Source: Pseudonocardia hierapolitana (GTDB lineage Bacteria > Actinomycetota > Actinomycetes > Mycobacteriales > Pseudonocardiaceae). From it: DNA of 64,000 bases. Position 1 is the first letter of the stretch. Each line of letters begins with the position of its first letter. Location: NCBI RefSeq assembly GCF_007994075.1, contig NZ_VIWU01000001.1, forward strand, positions 992,001 to 1,056,000. The letters are read 5' to 3'. Shown here one piece after another: positions 34,169 to 42,988 of the stretch. The notes beneath the pieces are model-generated. The model searched no databases, was not told the DNA's origin, and was given only the letters and a program-made list of their open reading frames with translations. The position numbers and the translations under genes are program-made.

Positions 34169-34292
34169 CCGGTCCGGGTAGCGCCGACCCGAGACCGGCC
34201 ACCGTCGCCAGCACGAGCACCGCAAGCGTGGAGAAGAGCACGAGGACGACCGCGAGGACGAGTCCGACGACGGCCGACCCGGCGCCGCTCAT
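34077..34292 (-). CDS. small membrane protein coupled to Usp gene, 71 aa
   Basis: The ATG at 34292 overlaps the universal stress protein stop (TGATG). The product begins [20 protein letters not shown], has one strong membrane segment to about residue 33, then a basic tail. Its last 92 bases run antisense to the 3' end of the sugar dehydrogenase. Coupling and the strong membrane segment favour a real gene. The Arg/Gly-rich tail, which looks like the antisense of coding DNA, may not be meaningful. I recognise no family. Confidence 0.42.
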   Translation of the reverse strand: MSGAGSAVVGLVLAVVLVLFSTLAVLVLATVAGLGSALPGPVRGWSARRGGSGRPRGGGRSLPRSPRRCWR

Positions 34293-35182
34293 CAGCCCTC
34301 GCTCCCTGCGACGGCGCGGACGACAGCGACGGGGCAGTGCGAGCGATGCAGCACGGCGTGGCTGACCGACCCGAGCACCAACCCGGTGAAGCTGCCGCGG
34401 CCCCGCGAACCGACGACGACGAGCTGGGCGTGCCGGGACTGCTCGACCAGCGCGTGGGCCGGCCGGTCCTTCGTGACGACGCGCCGCACCGGCACGTCGG
34501 GGTACTTCTCGCCCCAGCCCGCCAGCCGCTCGGAAAGCGCCTCGCGTTCCTCGGTCTCGATGCCGTCCCAGTCCAGCAGCGGCGCCACGTCGAGATCGCC
34601 GATGAGCCCCCGCCAGCTGTGCACAGCCACCAGGTGCACGCCACGCGCGGCCGCGGCCTCGTAGGCGTAGGCCAGGGCGGCCTCGCTGAGCGGCGTTCCG
34701 TCCACGCCCACGACGATCGGCCCCGCCGGGTCGGTGTCCTCGTCCCCGCGGACGACGACCACCGGGGACTTCGACTGCGCGGCCAGCCCGGCGGCGACGG
34801 AGCCCAGCAGGAGCCCGGTGACGCCCCCGAGCCCGCGGTCGCCGATCACCACCAGCTGGGCGTGCTCGGACTCGGCCGTCAGCACGGCGATCGGGAACCC
34901 GACGACGAGCTGCTGCTCCACCTCGATCCCCTCGGCCGCGCGTTCGGCGGCGGCAGCGGCGTCGGCGAGGTTGCGTCGCGCCTCGTTCAGCATGATGTCC
35001 CGGTAGCTCGCCCCGAGGTTGATCTCGCCGATCGGGTGGTTCCGGGTCCAGTCGAAGGCGGTCACCACGCGCAGGGGGACCCTGCTCCGGGCGGCCGCCG
35101 CTGCGGCCCAGCGCACTGCTCGCAGGGCGATCTCCGATCCGTCGATTCCGACGACCACCGCTCGGCCGCTGTATGCATCCAT
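34292..35182 (-). CDS. universal stress protein, two Usp domains
   Basis: The 296-residue protein has two Usp domains. Each ends with the ATP-binding loop, GDRGLGGVTGLLLGSV near residue 115 and GSRGRGSFTGLVLGSVS near residue 262. The N-terminal VVVGIDGSE and central IVVGVDGTP are the usual first strands. Tandem ATP-binding Usp proteins of this size are prominent in the mycobacterial DosR regulon (for example Rv2623). A GTGCCGTTCGGCCC element 60 bases upstream resembles a DosR box. It probably helps survival in low oxygen. Confidence 0.92.
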   Translation of the reverse strand: MDAYSGRAVVVGIDGSEIALRAVRWAAAAAARSRVPLRVVTAFDWTRNHPIGEINLGASYRDIMLNEARRNLADAAAAAERAAEGIEVEQQLVVGFPIAVLTAESEHAQLVVIGDRGLGGVTGLLLGSVAAGLAAQSKSPVVVVRGDEDTDPAGPIVVGVDGTPLSEAALAYAYEAAAARGVHLVAVHSWRGLIGDLDVAPLLDWDGIETEEREALSERLAGWGEKYPDVPVRRVVTKDRPAHALVEQSRHAQLVVVGSRGRGSFTGLVLGSVSHAVLHRSHCPVAVVRAVAGSEG

Positions 35183-35240
35183 GTCGACGACACTCCCCCT
35201 TCCGGCGCGCCCTCGGCAGGTGCGCCCGGCCCTGAATCGG

Positions 35241-35254
35241 GTGCCGTTCGGCCC
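35241..35254. promoter_or_regulatory. weak DosR-box-like element before Usp
   Basis: GTGCCGTTCGGCCC matches 10 of the 13 fixed bases of the mycobacterial consensus GGGACTTTNGGCCC (known consensus; match counted by eye). It lies about 60 bases before the Usp start and would be read towards the CBS gene as well. Confidence 0.35.
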
Positions 35255-35387
35255 GTACCGGGCACCGCGAACAGGACGAGCGTCGACGAACGAGCATGAT
35301 CGGGCGCGTAGTGAATCGCGCTACCGGCAGCCCAGCCCGTCGCGCCAGGCCCTACCCGTCGTCCGGTGACCTAAGGGCGCGTTCCGC

Positions 35388-35401
35388 GGGACCTCCGCCC
35401 C
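35388..35401. promoter_or_regulatory. DosR-box-like element before CBS/Usp/SulP genes
   Basis: GGGACCTCCGCCCC matches 10 of 13 fixed positions of GGGACTTTNGGCCC and lies about 63 bases before the CBS-domain gene. Confidence 0.38.
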
Positions 35402-35463
35402 TGCCGACGTGACTCCGCCGACACGAGGCTGGAGGCCCGAGCGCACGCAAGGGAGCGACAGTC

Positions 35464-35925
35464 ATGACAACCGGTCCACAGCGCCTGGCAGCGCCACCGG
35501 AGAGCCGCGACGGTGATCCGCCCGTCAGCAGGATGATGACCAGGCGAATCATCGGGCTCACCCCCGACGCACCGGCGTCGGCCGCCCTCACGCTCATGGC
35601 CTCGGCCGGCGTGCACCACCTCCCCGTGTTCTACGGCAACCGTTGCCGCGCGGTGCTCCGGGAGGCCGACGTGATCCAGCACCTCGCGGCGAGTCCGACC
35701 TCCCCCGTCGACCGGGCGGCGACCCGGGTCGGCCGGTTGATCCGGCCGCTGACATCCGTGGACATGTCCGCCCGCCGCTCCGACGCCGCCCGCTGCATGA
35801 ACGCCGCCGGCACGGACGCCGTGCTCGTCATCGGCCACCACGGGCCGGCCGGCATCGTCACCGCTGCCGATCTCGTCCGGTCCCTCGCCGACGAGCGAGC
35901 GCATCCCGAGAGCGCCCCGTCGTGA
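35464..35925 (+). CDS. CBS-domain pair protein
   Basis: The 153-residue protein has two CBS motifs, SRMMTRRIIGLTPDAPASAA...GVHHLPVF and then RLIRPLTSVDMSARRSDAARCM...AVLVIG, ending GIVTAADLVRSL. CBS pairs sense adenosine ligands and are common in DosR-type regulons (for example Hrp1). Unlike the CBS genes at 38.7 and 55.8 kb, its motifs are less regular, with Arg-rich loops. It overlaps the following Usp gene by GTGA, so they are co-translated. The ligand is unknown. Confidence 0.82.
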   Translation: MTTGPQRLAAPPESRDGDPPVSRMMTRRIIGLTPDAPASAALTLMASAGVHHLPVFYGNRCRAVLREADVIQHLAASPTSPVDRAATRVGRLIRPLTSVDMSARRSDAARCMNAAGTDAVLVIGHHGPAGIVTAADLVRSLADERAHPESAPS

Positions 35926-36779
35926 CCCACGCCGTCGTCGTCTGCGCCGACCAGTCGCCCGCCGGCCTGCAGGCGCTCAGGTGGGCGACCAGCGAGGCCG
36001 AGCGTCACAGGTTGCCTCTCACCGTCGTCACCGAACCGCAGCGCACCCGCCGCTCACGCAACTCCGCCTTCGCGGGCGCCCTCGCGGCCGCGCGGGCCGC
36101 GGTTCCCGGCCTCCCGGTGATCGGAGGAGCGTCCGGTGACTCCCCGGGCGCGCTGTTGCGCCGGCTGTCCATCGGCGCCACCGCACTGGTCGTGCCGGCG
36201 ACGCTGCCCGAACTCGAGGTCATCGTCGCCGATGCCTACTGCCCCGTGGTCACGGTTCCGGCACGCGATCCGTCGCCGGATGCGGTGCACGGCCCGGTCC
36301 TGCTCGGCGCGGCACCGTGGACCCCCTCGAACGTCATCGAGCTCGCCTTCCAGGCGGCATCCGACCGCGGCACGAAGGTGCTCGCGGTCCGGGCCTGGTC
36401 CGAACCGCCCCTCGACCTCGGAAGGCCGCGGGCCGACCCGATCGCGGCGTGGGACGGCGCCGAGCAGCGCGTTCGCCGCGAGCTCGACCATGCGCTCTCC
36501 GCGTGGACGATCATCCACCCCGATGCCCCCATCGATGCGATGGTCGTACAGGACCGGCCCACCGAGCTCTTCCAGGCGCTCTCCCACCGGGCACAGCTGC
36601 TCGTACTCGGCCGGTCCACGCGCGGCGCACTCGTCGCCGGCATCACCGGATCACCCGCGAACGCGCTGCTGCGCACCAGCGCGTGTCCCGTGATGGTCGT
36701 GCCGACCGCGGCAGCGCTGCAGGCACGCCCGCCATGGCTCCCGACCCGCGAACGGGTGTGGGCGCTCATCGGACCCTGA
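35922..36779 (+). CDS. universal stress protein, divergent first domain
   Basis: The 285-residue protein has two Usp-fold halves. The second keeps the nucleotide loop LGRSTRGALVAGITGSPANALL and the CPVMVV end. The first (THAVVVCADQSPAGLQAL) has lost the GxxG-GS loop and may not bind ATP. GTG 35922 overlaps the CBS stop, so an upstream CBS-Usp pair is made together. The role is probably stress adaptation in the same island. The degenerate first half could be a dimer or regulator part. Confidence 0.82.
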   Translation: MTHAVVVCADQSPAGLQALRWATSEAERHRLPLTVVTEPQRTRRSRNSAFAGALAAARAAVPGLPVIGGASGDSPGALLRRLSIGATALVVPATLPELEVIVADAYCPVVTVPARDPSPDAVHGPVLLGAAPWTPSNVIELAFQAASDRGTKVLAVRAWSEPPLDLGRPRADPIAAWDGAEQRVRRELDHALSAWTIIHPDAPIDAMVVQDRPTELFQALSHRAQLLVLGRSTRGALVAGITGSPANALLRTSACPVMVVPTAAALQARPPWLPTRERVWALIGP

Positions 36780-36905
36780 TCCGCGCGGCGCGCCGCTCTC
36801 ACGCCCGGAACGCGCGGACGCGGGGAGGGTGAGAGGCCCTCGGACCCCGCAGACCCTGCCTGAAGGACCGTGGACGCCGCGGCGACGCGGCCCGACGATG
36901 GAGCG

Positions 36906-38624
36906 ATGAGCGCCCGCCCCTGGTCCGGTATCGGCACGGGGCTGCGGCCGGGACTGGCGGCCATCCGTCACCGCGACCACCCACGGGTGCGGGCCGACAC
37001 CGTCGCCGGCATCACCGTCGCCGCCTACCTCGTACCGCAAGTCCTCGCGTACGCGCAGGTAGCGGGGCTCGCCCCGGTGACGGGGCTGTGGGCCGCCGTC
37101 GCCGCGCTGGCTGTGTACGCCGTCCTCGGGTCGTCCCGCCAGCTGTCGGTGGGCCCGGAGTCCACCACCGCGGTGATGACCGCGATCGCCATCGCCCCGC
37201 TCGCCGCCGGCGATCCGCACCGCTACGCCGCCCTCGCCGCGGTGCTCGCCCTGCTGGTGGGCGGCATCTGCCTGCTCGGACGCGCGGCCCGGCTGGGCTT
37301 CCTCGCCGACCTGCTGTCACGCCCGGTGCTGGTGGGCTACCTCGCCGGGATCGCCCTGATCATGATCTCCGGCCAGCTCGAGAACGTGACCGGGGTGCCC
37401 ACCGAGGGCGACACGTTCCTGGCCGAGCTGGTCTCCTTCGCCGGCGGCCTCGGAGAGGTGCACGTCCCGACGCTCGTGCTGTCGGTCGCCGTGCTCGCCT
37501 TCCTGGTCGTGGTCGGGGCGCTGCTCCCGCGCGTGCCCGGCCCGCTGCTCGCGGTGTTGCTGGCCGCCGCCGCAACCGCGCTGCTGTCACTCGACCGGCT
37601 CGGCGTGCAGGTCGTCGGGGCGGTCCCGAGCGGGCTACCCGTACCTGCGCTACCCGCGGTCAGCGCAGTGGATCTGGCGAACCTGCTGCTCCCGGCGCTC
37701 GGCGTCACGATCGTTGCCTACTCCGACAACGTCCTCACCGGCCGCGCCTTCGCGACGAAACGCGGATACCCGGTCGACGCGAACCAGGAGATGCTCGCGC
37801 TCGGTGCGGCGAACGTCGCGTCGGGTCTGCTGCACGGCTTCCCGGTCAGCAGCAGCGGCAGTCGCACGGCGATCGGCGACTCGCTGGGCGCGCGCAGCCA
37901 GCTGAGCTCGGTCATCACGGTGCTCGCGGTCCTGGTCGTGCTCGTCGTCGGCGGGCCGGTTCTCGCCACGTTCCCGATGGCTGCCCTGGGCGCTCTCGTC
38001 GTGTACGCCGCCCTGCGCTTGATCGATGTCCCCGAGTTCCGCCGGTTCGCCAGCTTCCGCCGCTCCGAGCTGGCGCTCGCCCTCGTCAGCACCGCCGCGG
38101 TCCTGGCCGTCGGCGTCCTCTACGGGGTGCTCGCGGCCGTGGGTCTGTCGATCCTCGACCTGCTGCGCAAGGTCTCCCGCCCCCACGACGGCATCCTCGG
38201 CTTCGTCCCCGGCCTCGCCGGGATGCACGACGTCGACGACTACCCGGACGCCACGACCGAGCCAGGCCTCGTCGTCTACCGATATGACGCCCCGCTGTGC
38301 TTCGCGAACGCCGAGGACTTCCGGCGCCGCGCACTCGCCGCCGTCGATGCCGCCGACCCGCCCGCCACGTGGCTGCTGCTCAACACCGAGGCCATCATCG
38401 AACTCGACGTCACCGCCGCCGACGCACTCCACGCGCTCTGCGACGAGCTCGACCGCCGCGGCGTGGTATGCGCACTCGCACGCGTCCAGCAGGACCTCCT
38501 CGGGTACCTGGACGGAAGCGGACTGCGGGAACGGATCGGCGATGACCGGATCTTCCCGACGCTCCCCACCGCAGTTGCCGCCTTCCGCGAAGCACGCGCG
38601 TCCAGCCCGGCAGACCCGCCGTGA
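36906..38624 (+). CDS. SulP-family anion transporter with STAS domain
   Basis: The 572-residue protein (from ATG 36906; GTG 36870 is possible) is a SLC26/SulP transporter. It begins AGITVAAYLVPQVLAYAQVAG and GLWAAVAALAVYAVLGSSRQLSVGPE, has about ten to twelve membrane segments with SSSGSRTAIGDSLGARSQ, and ends with a cytosolic STAS domain (LVVYRYDAPLCFANAEDF). Such proteins move sulfate, bicarbonate or dicarboxylates. Mycobacterial DosR regulons include a SulP member (Rv1739c). It follows the CBS-Usp pair on the same strand. Confidence 0.9.
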   Translation: MSARPWSGIGTGLRPGLAAIRHRDHPRVRADTVAGITVAAYLVPQVLAYAQVAGLAPVTGLWAAVAALAVYAVLGSSRQLSVGPESTTAVMTAIAIAPLAAGDPHRYAALAAVLALLVGGICLLGRAARLGFLADLLSRPVLVGYLAGIALIMISGQLENVTGVPTEGDTFLAELVSFAGGLGEVHVPTLVLSVAVLAFLVVVGALLPRVPGPLLAVLLAAAATALLSLDRLGVQVVGAVPSGLPVPALPAVSAVDLANLLLPALGVTIVAYSDNVLTGRAFATKRGYPVDANQEMLALGAANVASGLLHGFPVSSSGSRTAIGDSLGARSQLSSVITVLAVLVVLVVGGPVLATFPMAALGALVVYAALRLIDVPEFRRFASFRRSELALALVSTAAVLAVGVLYGVLAAVGLSILDLLRKVSRPHDGILGFVPGLAGMHDVDDYPDATTEPGLVVYRYDAPLCFANAEDFRRRALAAVDAADPPATWLLLNTEAIIELDVTAADALHALCDELDRRGVVCALARVQQDLLGYLDGSGLRERIGDDRIFPTLPTAVAAFREARASSPADPP

Positions 38625-38687
38625 CGGTTCCAGCGAGCTGCTCGGCCAAACCCCGTTCCCCGGGCCCGCCGCGGTGTCCCGGCCGAG

Positions 38688-39134
38688 TCAGCCGATGACC
38701 CGGTCCCTGCGGGTGATGTGCCGCTGCCCGCTCAGCGACGCGGCTCCGGCCCTGGCCACGACACGCAGGACGTCCCGCCGGGAGACGATCCCGACCATGC
38801 GACCGTCCTCGACGATCGGTACGGACCTGATCCCGGCGTCGAGCATCGTCGACACCACGTCGGCGAGGTCGTCGTCGGGCCGCATGCACACGGGCGCATG
38901 GGTCATCACGTCCGCCACGACCGGCTCGGGCCGCTCGTCCACGGTCCAGCCGTCCGGGACGAACCGGCCGCGCACCAGATCCGCCTCGGTCGCGATACCC
39001 ACGACAAGACCGTCCTCGTCCACCACCGGCGCAGCCGTGTACCCGTGCGCGACAAGCAGCGCCGCGGCGACATCGGCCGGCACGTGAGGCCTCAGGGAGA
39101 TCACCGGACTGCTCATCACATCACGTGCCTTCAT
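38688..39134 (-). CDS. CBS-domain pair protein (Hrp1-like)
   Basis: The 148-residue protein consists of two CBS motifs. The first starts MKARDVMSSPVISLRPHVPADVAAALL and the second VADVMTHAPVCMRPDDDLADVV, ending RMVGIVSRRDVLRVV. Each has the typical G-I-V-T/S-x-x-D end. It resembles hypoxic response protein 1 (Rv2626c). It starts at ATG 39134, since homology begins there. It is 230 bases downstream of the hydrogenase-like operon, with a 34-base perfect palindrome between. Confidence 0.88.
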   Translation of the reverse strand: MKARDVMSSPVISLRPHVPADVAAALLVAHGYTAAPVVDEDGLVVGIATEADLVRGRFVPDGWTVDERPEPVVADVMTHAPVCMRPDDDLADVVSTMLDAGIRSVPIVEDGRMVGIVSRRDVLRVVARAGAASLSGQRHITRRDRVIG

Positions 39135-39219
39135 GGCCGCCTCCTCGGTTGCGCGGAGCCACCGCTCCGCACGACCAGCGTCCGCCGCCGCCCCGGCCCC
39201 GCCCCAGAGGCGATGGACC

Positions 39220-39253
39220 CGGTGGAGTCCCGACAGCTGTCGGGACTCCACCG
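39220..39253. repeat. 34-base perfect palindrome
   Basis: Two 17-base arms meet without a loop (centre CAG|CTG). The outer part carries GGTGGAGTCCC and its mirror. It lies between the end of the hydrogenase-like operon and the CBS gene. It has no T tract, so it is either a factor-binding site, a processing or termination element, or a relic of an inverted repeat. It contains GGGACT/AGTCCC half-sites, but in the opposite order to a DosR palindrome. Confidence 0.9.
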
Positions 39254-39364
39254 ACCTGCGTCACCTCGCCTGACGGATGTGTTCGTCGCTGCGGGCCGGG
39301 CGCCGGTCGAAGTCGGTCGAGTCGCCCTTCGATCCGCCGCTCCGTCCAGCGTTTCGAGCGAACG

Positions 39365-40857
39365 TCAGAGGTCGTTCCCTGCGTAGGACAGGTTGAAGCT
39401 CTTGTTGACGAGGGGGAAGTCCGGAACGATCGTGTCGGCCAACGCGACCGGCAACGCCGGCCAGTTGAAGAAGCTGGGGTCCACGATCTTGAGACGACTG
39501 ATCGTGCCATCCTCGGCGAGTTCGACGCGGTGGACGATCGTCCCGCGCCACCCTTCGACGATTCCGACGCCCGGTCCGGCCTCCCCGCCGGATGCCGAGG
39601 GCTGGTTCGTCGGCATGCCACCGAGGTGCTCGACCAAGGCAGTGATGATGTCGACGGACGCGGCGGCTTCTTCGGCGCGGACACAGAAGCGGGCGAGAAC
39701 GTCCCCGCGGGTATGGCGATGTGTCGCGTGGGAGAAGGCCGCACTCAGGGTGGGATGGTCGTGGCGGGCATCGACCGGGAGACCACTGGCGCGGGCGACG
39801 TATCCGAGCGCCCCCAGATCGCTCGCCTGCTCGCGGGTGAGCACGGCGGTGCCGGTGAAGCGGTCGCGGACCACGCTGTGCTCCAGCGCGAGGGCGACGA
39901 CCTCGGCGACGTCGTCGGCGATCGCGGCGAGATCGGCGGGGTCGGGCAGCCGGAGCACGGTGGCCGTCCCGAGGCCGATCGCGCCGCGGAGCAGGCGGTG
40001 CCCGGCGACCTGTTCGTTCAGCCGGAGCAGGCGCTCGCGGATGCGCAACGCGTGCGCGTTGAGCACGCCGTGACCGACGTCGTTGCACAGCGCACCGATG
40101 TCGCCGACGTGGTTGTACAGCCGCTCGAGCTCGAGGACGATCATCCGCAGCCGGCTGTCGTCCTCGGTGACCGGGGTTCCCAGGGCGTCCTCGACGGCCT
40201 GGCAGAACGCCAGCGTGTGGCCCACTGTCGTGTCGCCGCTGACCCGTTCGGCCACGGGAAGGGCCTCGGCGGGCATCCTGCCCTGGACCAGCTTCTCGAG
40301 CCCGCGGTGGACGAACCAGAGCCGGGCCTTGAGCTTGAGGATGGTCTCCCCGACCACCGAGAACCGGAAGTGGCCAGGTCCGATCATGCCGGCGTGCACC
40401 GGGCCGACCGGGATCTCGTACACGCCGGCGCCCTCGACCTCGTGGAACGGGTACGGGCCGTCGACGTCGCCGAACTCCGGCGGGGGCCCGGCGTCGGAAA
40501 GCATCGGGTACCAGCCCTGCGGCCAGTGGAAGTGGCGCACCAGCCGCCGCGGCAGCGGATGCCCGACGGGCACGATCCCGAACAGGTCGCGCATCTCGCG
40601 CTCGAACCGTCCGCCGGGAACGACAGGTCGGCGAGGCTCGGCACGTGCGGCTTCGCGGGGTCGAGCGGGACGTGCAGCTCGGTGCGAGCGTCCGTGGCCG
40701 GGTCGGTGAACAGGTACACCGCGCGCAGCCCACCACCGATCGGTCGGTCGTCGTGGCCGGCGACGAGCGCGAGCCGGGCGCCGCCGCGCAGCAGCTCGGC
40801 CGCGCGGTCGGGCAGTTCGTCCGGTCGCAGCTTCGGGTTGGGGATCACGGCGGTCAT
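39365..40857 (-). pseudogene. hyfG: hydrogenase-4/FHL large-subunit-like protein (Rv0087/HycE type), Ni ligands absent, frameshifted
   Basis: A NuoC-like N-terminal domain (from ATG 40857) is fused to a NuoD/HycE-like C-terminal domain. The frame breaks at about 40611: LSFPA should run on to GRFEREMRDLFGIVPVGHP, and adding one G restores it. Where NiFe hydrogenases have two CxxC motifs, this protein has ERVSGDTTV and DPSFFNWPAL, so it cannot bind the Ni-Fe centre. It is the last gene of the ArsR-led operon and corresponds to M. tuberculosis Rv0087. It may link proton pumping to another electron carrier. The break could be a sequencing error. Confidence 0.85.
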
Positions 40858-42332
40858 GGCGCTCCGGAGAGGATCTCGGCGGCCGCGCCGAGCAGATCGG
40901 CCAGCGGCCCGGTGGACAGGCCCAACGCGACGCAGGCGAGCAGGCCGGTGACGAGGGCCACCGCGGTGGTGCGGGGCAGCGGCCGGGGCACCGGGGCCGC
41001 TCCAGGGGCCTCGCGGGGAGGACCGAGCAGCATCCGGCTGGTGTGGTTGACGAGGGCGGCGCCGATCACCACGACGAGCAGGAGCGCGACGGCCATCGCC
41101 CATCCGATACCGGATCCGAAGCCGGCGCGGGCGATGCCGAGCTCGCTGGCGAACAGGCTGAACGGCGGCAGCCCGACCAGCGCGAGCACGCCGAGCCCGA
41201 TGCTCCCGGCGAGGACGGGCTGACGCGCGGCCAATCCGCTGACCTCGGCGATGCGGCTGGTGCCGGTGGTCTGCAGCACCCGTCCCGCGCCGAGGAACAG
41301 CACGGTCTTGGCCAGGCCGTGCCCGAGCACGTGCAGCAGCACGGCGGCGGTGGCGAGCGGCCCGCCCACGGCCGCGCCGAGCGCGAGCAGGCCCATGTGC
41401 TCGATGCTGGAGTAGGCGAGCATCCGCTTGTAGTCGCGCTGCGCGATCAGCAGCGAGGCCGCGACCAGCAGCGATGCGAGCGCGGCCGCGAGCAGGAGCG
41501 CGCGGGCGAACCCCGGGCCGAGCACGCCGTCGGAGATGACTTTGATCCGGAGCACCGCGTAGAAGGCGACCGACAGCAGCACCCCGGACATCAGCGCTGA
41601 CACCGGGGCGGGTGCCTGGCTGTGCGCGTCGGGGAGCCACGCGTGCAGCGGCGCCAGCCCCGCCTTGGCCCCGAACCCGACGACCAGCAGCACGATAGCG
41701 ATGCGGGTGACGCCAGGGTCGAGGTGCGCAGATGCGCCCGCCAGCGCCGCCCAGTCCAGTCCCGCGCCGGTTCCGGAACGGGCGGAGGCGTGGTTGAGCA
41801 CGACGATCCCGAGCAGCGCGAGCGCGATCCCGGCCGAGCAGATGACCACGTACTTCCAGGCCGCCTCGACCGCTGCGCGGGTACGCCGCTGCCCGACCAG
41901 GAACGCGGTGACGATCGTCGTCGCCTCGACTGCGACCCACAGCACGCCGAGGTCTGCCGCCAGCACCGCGAGCGCCATCGCCGCGAGGAACGCCTGCACG
42001 AGCACCGCGTGCCAGGTCGCCGTGCGCGACCCGATCCGCCCGGCCGCGAGCTCCGCGGCCAGGTGCGCCGGCGTGGCGATCGCGACCAGCACGGCAACGG
42101 CGGTGATCACCACCAGCATGAACGCGCTCACCGCGTCGGCGCGTAGCAGCGCTCCGACGACGAGCGGGCCGTGCGTCACCACCTCCCCGGCCAGCACCGC
42201 AGCCGCGAGCAGCGAGAGCACGGCCGACACCGCGGCCACGCCCGCCGTAGACCGCCGCCACCCGGCCGCGGCGTACGCGAGGGCGCCGAGCGCGGGAACC
42301 GCGAGCGGCGCCACCACCAGCAGGATTTCCAT
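40854..42332 (-). CDS. hyfF: hydrogenase-4 subunit F-like / NuoN-type antiporter-like subunit
   Basis: The 492-residue protein has about 13-14 membrane segments of the proton-pumping antiporter family (proton_antipo_M). Typical phrases include VGFGAKAGLAPLHAWLPDAHS, KRMLAYSSIEHMGLL and HVLGHGLAKTVLFLGAG, holding the Lys and His residues used in proton transfer. It corresponds to Rv0086 (hycQ). It starts at ATG 42332, overlapping the upstream stop by one base, and overlaps hyfG by ATGA. It would form the pumping arm with HyfB-like and HyfE-like subunits. Confidence 0.92.
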   Translation of the reverse strand: MEILLVVAPLAVPALGALAYAAAGWRRSTAGVAAVSAVLSLLAAAVLAGEVVTHGPLVVGALLRADAVSAFMLVVITAVAVLVAIATPAHLAAELAAGRIGSRTATWHAVLVQAFLAAMALAVLAADLGVLWVAVEATTIVTAFLVGQRRTRAAVEAAWKYVVICSAGIALALLGIVVLNHASARSGTGAGLDWAALAGASAHLDPGVTRIAIVLLVVGFGAKAGLAPLHAWLPDAHSQAPAPVSALMSGVLLSVAFYAVLRIKVISDGVLGPGFARALLLAAALASLLVAASLLIAQRDYKRMLAYSSIEHMGLLALGAAVGGPLATAAVLLHVLGHGLAKTVLFLGAGRVLQTTGTSRIAEVSGLAARQPVLAGSIGLGVLALVGLPPFSLFASELGIARAGFGSGIGWAMAVALLLVVVIGAALVNHTSRMLLGPPREAPGAAPVPRPLPRTTAVALVTGLLACVALGLSTGPLADLLGAAAEILSGAP

Positions 42333-42985
42333 CAGTCGTGCAGCTCCCGCAGCTCGTCGAGGTCGGTGTCGCCGAACGCCTCCCGCATCCGCCCGGTGAG
42401 CACCTGCAGCACGAGCACGACGAGCAGGACGTCCAGCGCCACCCCGATCTCGACGACCAACCCGATGCCCGATGTGGTGAGGAACCCGACCGCCGTGATG
42501 CCGTTGTCCATCAGCAGGAACCCGACCAGCTGCGACACGGCGTGTCTCCTCGTCACCAGGACGAGGAACCCGATGAGGACCACTGCGATCGCAATCGGCA
42601 CCGCGCGCGACGCCGGTGTCGGCGCGAGGTCGACCAGCGGCCGCGACACGGCGAGCGCGAGCAGCGTGAGCGCCGCGGCCGCCAGGAGCGACGTGGCGAC
42701 GTTGATGACGGGGCGGGTCTCGCGTTGCACCGGCCCGGCCCCGGCGAGGGCGCGGCGCAGCAGCCATGGCAGCACGGCCCCGCGCAGCACCAGGAAGCCG
42801 ACCGCCACCATCGCCAGCTCGGCCGAGCTCTCGTCCCACGCCAACGCGGCGACCAAGGCCGAGAGCGCGACGCCCTGCAGCCCGAAGACACGCACGATGA
42901 CGGTCAGCTCACGGCGCCACAGCACGAGCACGGCCGTCAGCAGCAGGCCACCGGCGGCGAGGTTGAGCATCTCGATCCCGTGCAC
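42332..42985 (-). CDS. hyfE: hydrogenase-4 subunit E-like membrane protein
   Basis: The 217-residue protein has six or seven membrane helices, with LLMDNGITAVGFLTTSGIGL typical of the HyfE/HycP (Rv0085) family; its part resembles NuoK. It starts at GTG 42985, three bases after the HycD-like stop at 42989, and overlaps the next gene by one base. Its job in the complex would be as part of the membrane proton path. It has no cofactor motifs. Confidence 0.88.
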   Translation of the reverse strand: MHGIEMLNLAAGGLLLTAVLVLWRRELTVIVRVFGLQGVALSALVAALAWDESSAELAMVAVGFLVLRGAVLPWLLRRALAGAGPVQRETRPVINVATSLLAAAALTLLALAVSRPLVDLAPTPASRAVPIAIAVVLIGFLVLVTRRHAVSQLVGFLLMDNGITAVGFLTTSGIGLVVEIGVALDVLLVVLVLQVLTGRMREAFGDTDLDELRELHD

Positions 42986-42988
42986 TTC

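Noticed and set aside
39220..39253. CRISPR repeat or IS terminal repeat
   Set aside because: It is single, with no spacers, no transposase and no second copy seen in the window.
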